From assembly GCA_023436515.1 (NCBI GenBank), contig JAEZIV010000305.1, forward strand, positions 1-5,657: 5,657 nt of DNA. The letters are read 5' to 3'. The notes under the pieces are model-generated. The model was not told the origin of the DNA, did no database searches, and saw only the letters and a list, made by a program, of their open reading frames with translations. Of the stretch, positions 5,643-5,657 are shown in pieces. This stretch comes from Bacillota bacterium. Lineage in GTDB: Bacteria; Bacillota; Clostridia; Acetivibrionales; DSM-1351. The first letter of the stretch is position 1. Each line of letters opens with the position of its first letter. The translations under genes and the position numbers were made by a program.

Positions 5643-5657
5643 TTACAGAAGTCAGGC
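5639..5657 (+). CDS. Start of the next phage gene, probably a head-closure protein
   Basis: ATG 5639 overlaps the connector stop as ATGA and has the SD AAGGGTGG at 5624-5631, seven bases upstream. Only six codons (MITEVR) are in the window, so the sequence itself identifies nothing. In HK97-type operons the gene after the gp6-like connector is usually a head-tail joining or stopper protein; that is the only basis for the name. Confidence 0.55.

Overview
The window is a stretch of tailed-phage (Caudoviricetes) head-morphogenesis genes, almost certainly from a prophage or phage of a low-GC Gram-positive host, most likely a clostridial Firmicute. The base composition is AT-rich, the Shine-Dalgarno (SD) sequences are strong and purine-rich, TTG is used as a start codon at least twice, and all the head proteins have the look of HK97-type siphophages of Clostridia. 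No host gene, integrase, attachment site or RNA gene is visible, so prophage and free phage cannot be told apart from this window.

All genes lie on the + strand and are tightly packed in the classic HK97 order. They are: the C-terminal end of the large terminase subunit (1-380); a 64-residue two-helix membrane protein (391-585); the portal (586-1857); a possible 32-codon ORF bridging portal and protease (1854-1952); the prohead serine protease (1954-2712); the major capsid protein (2714-3946); a probable accessory head or decoration protein (4002-4736); a small protein with a 45-bp tandem repeat (4784-5149); a gp6-like head-tail connector (5079-5642); and the first bases of the next gene, probably a head-closure protein (from 5639). 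Only two non-coding gaps exist, 3947-4001 and 4737-4783, and each holds a hairpin.

The functions fit one assembly line. The portal nucleates the prohead, the capsid protein assembles around it through its N-terminal coiled-coil delta region, and the protease removes that region. The terminase then pumps DNA through the portal, the accessory protein may decorate the expanded shell, and the gp6-like and following proteins close the head and accept the tail.

The region is mostly ordinary phage biology and I see no clear new defence or mobile system. The points most worth a second look concern translation and small genes. One is a 71-nt gene overlap in which the last copy of a coding tandem repeat supplies the SD of the next gene. 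Another is a perfect 7-bp hairpin between a possible SD and the start codon at 4784. The others are the apparent inserted beta-rich domain in the accessory head protein and the tiny ORF linking portal and protease translation.
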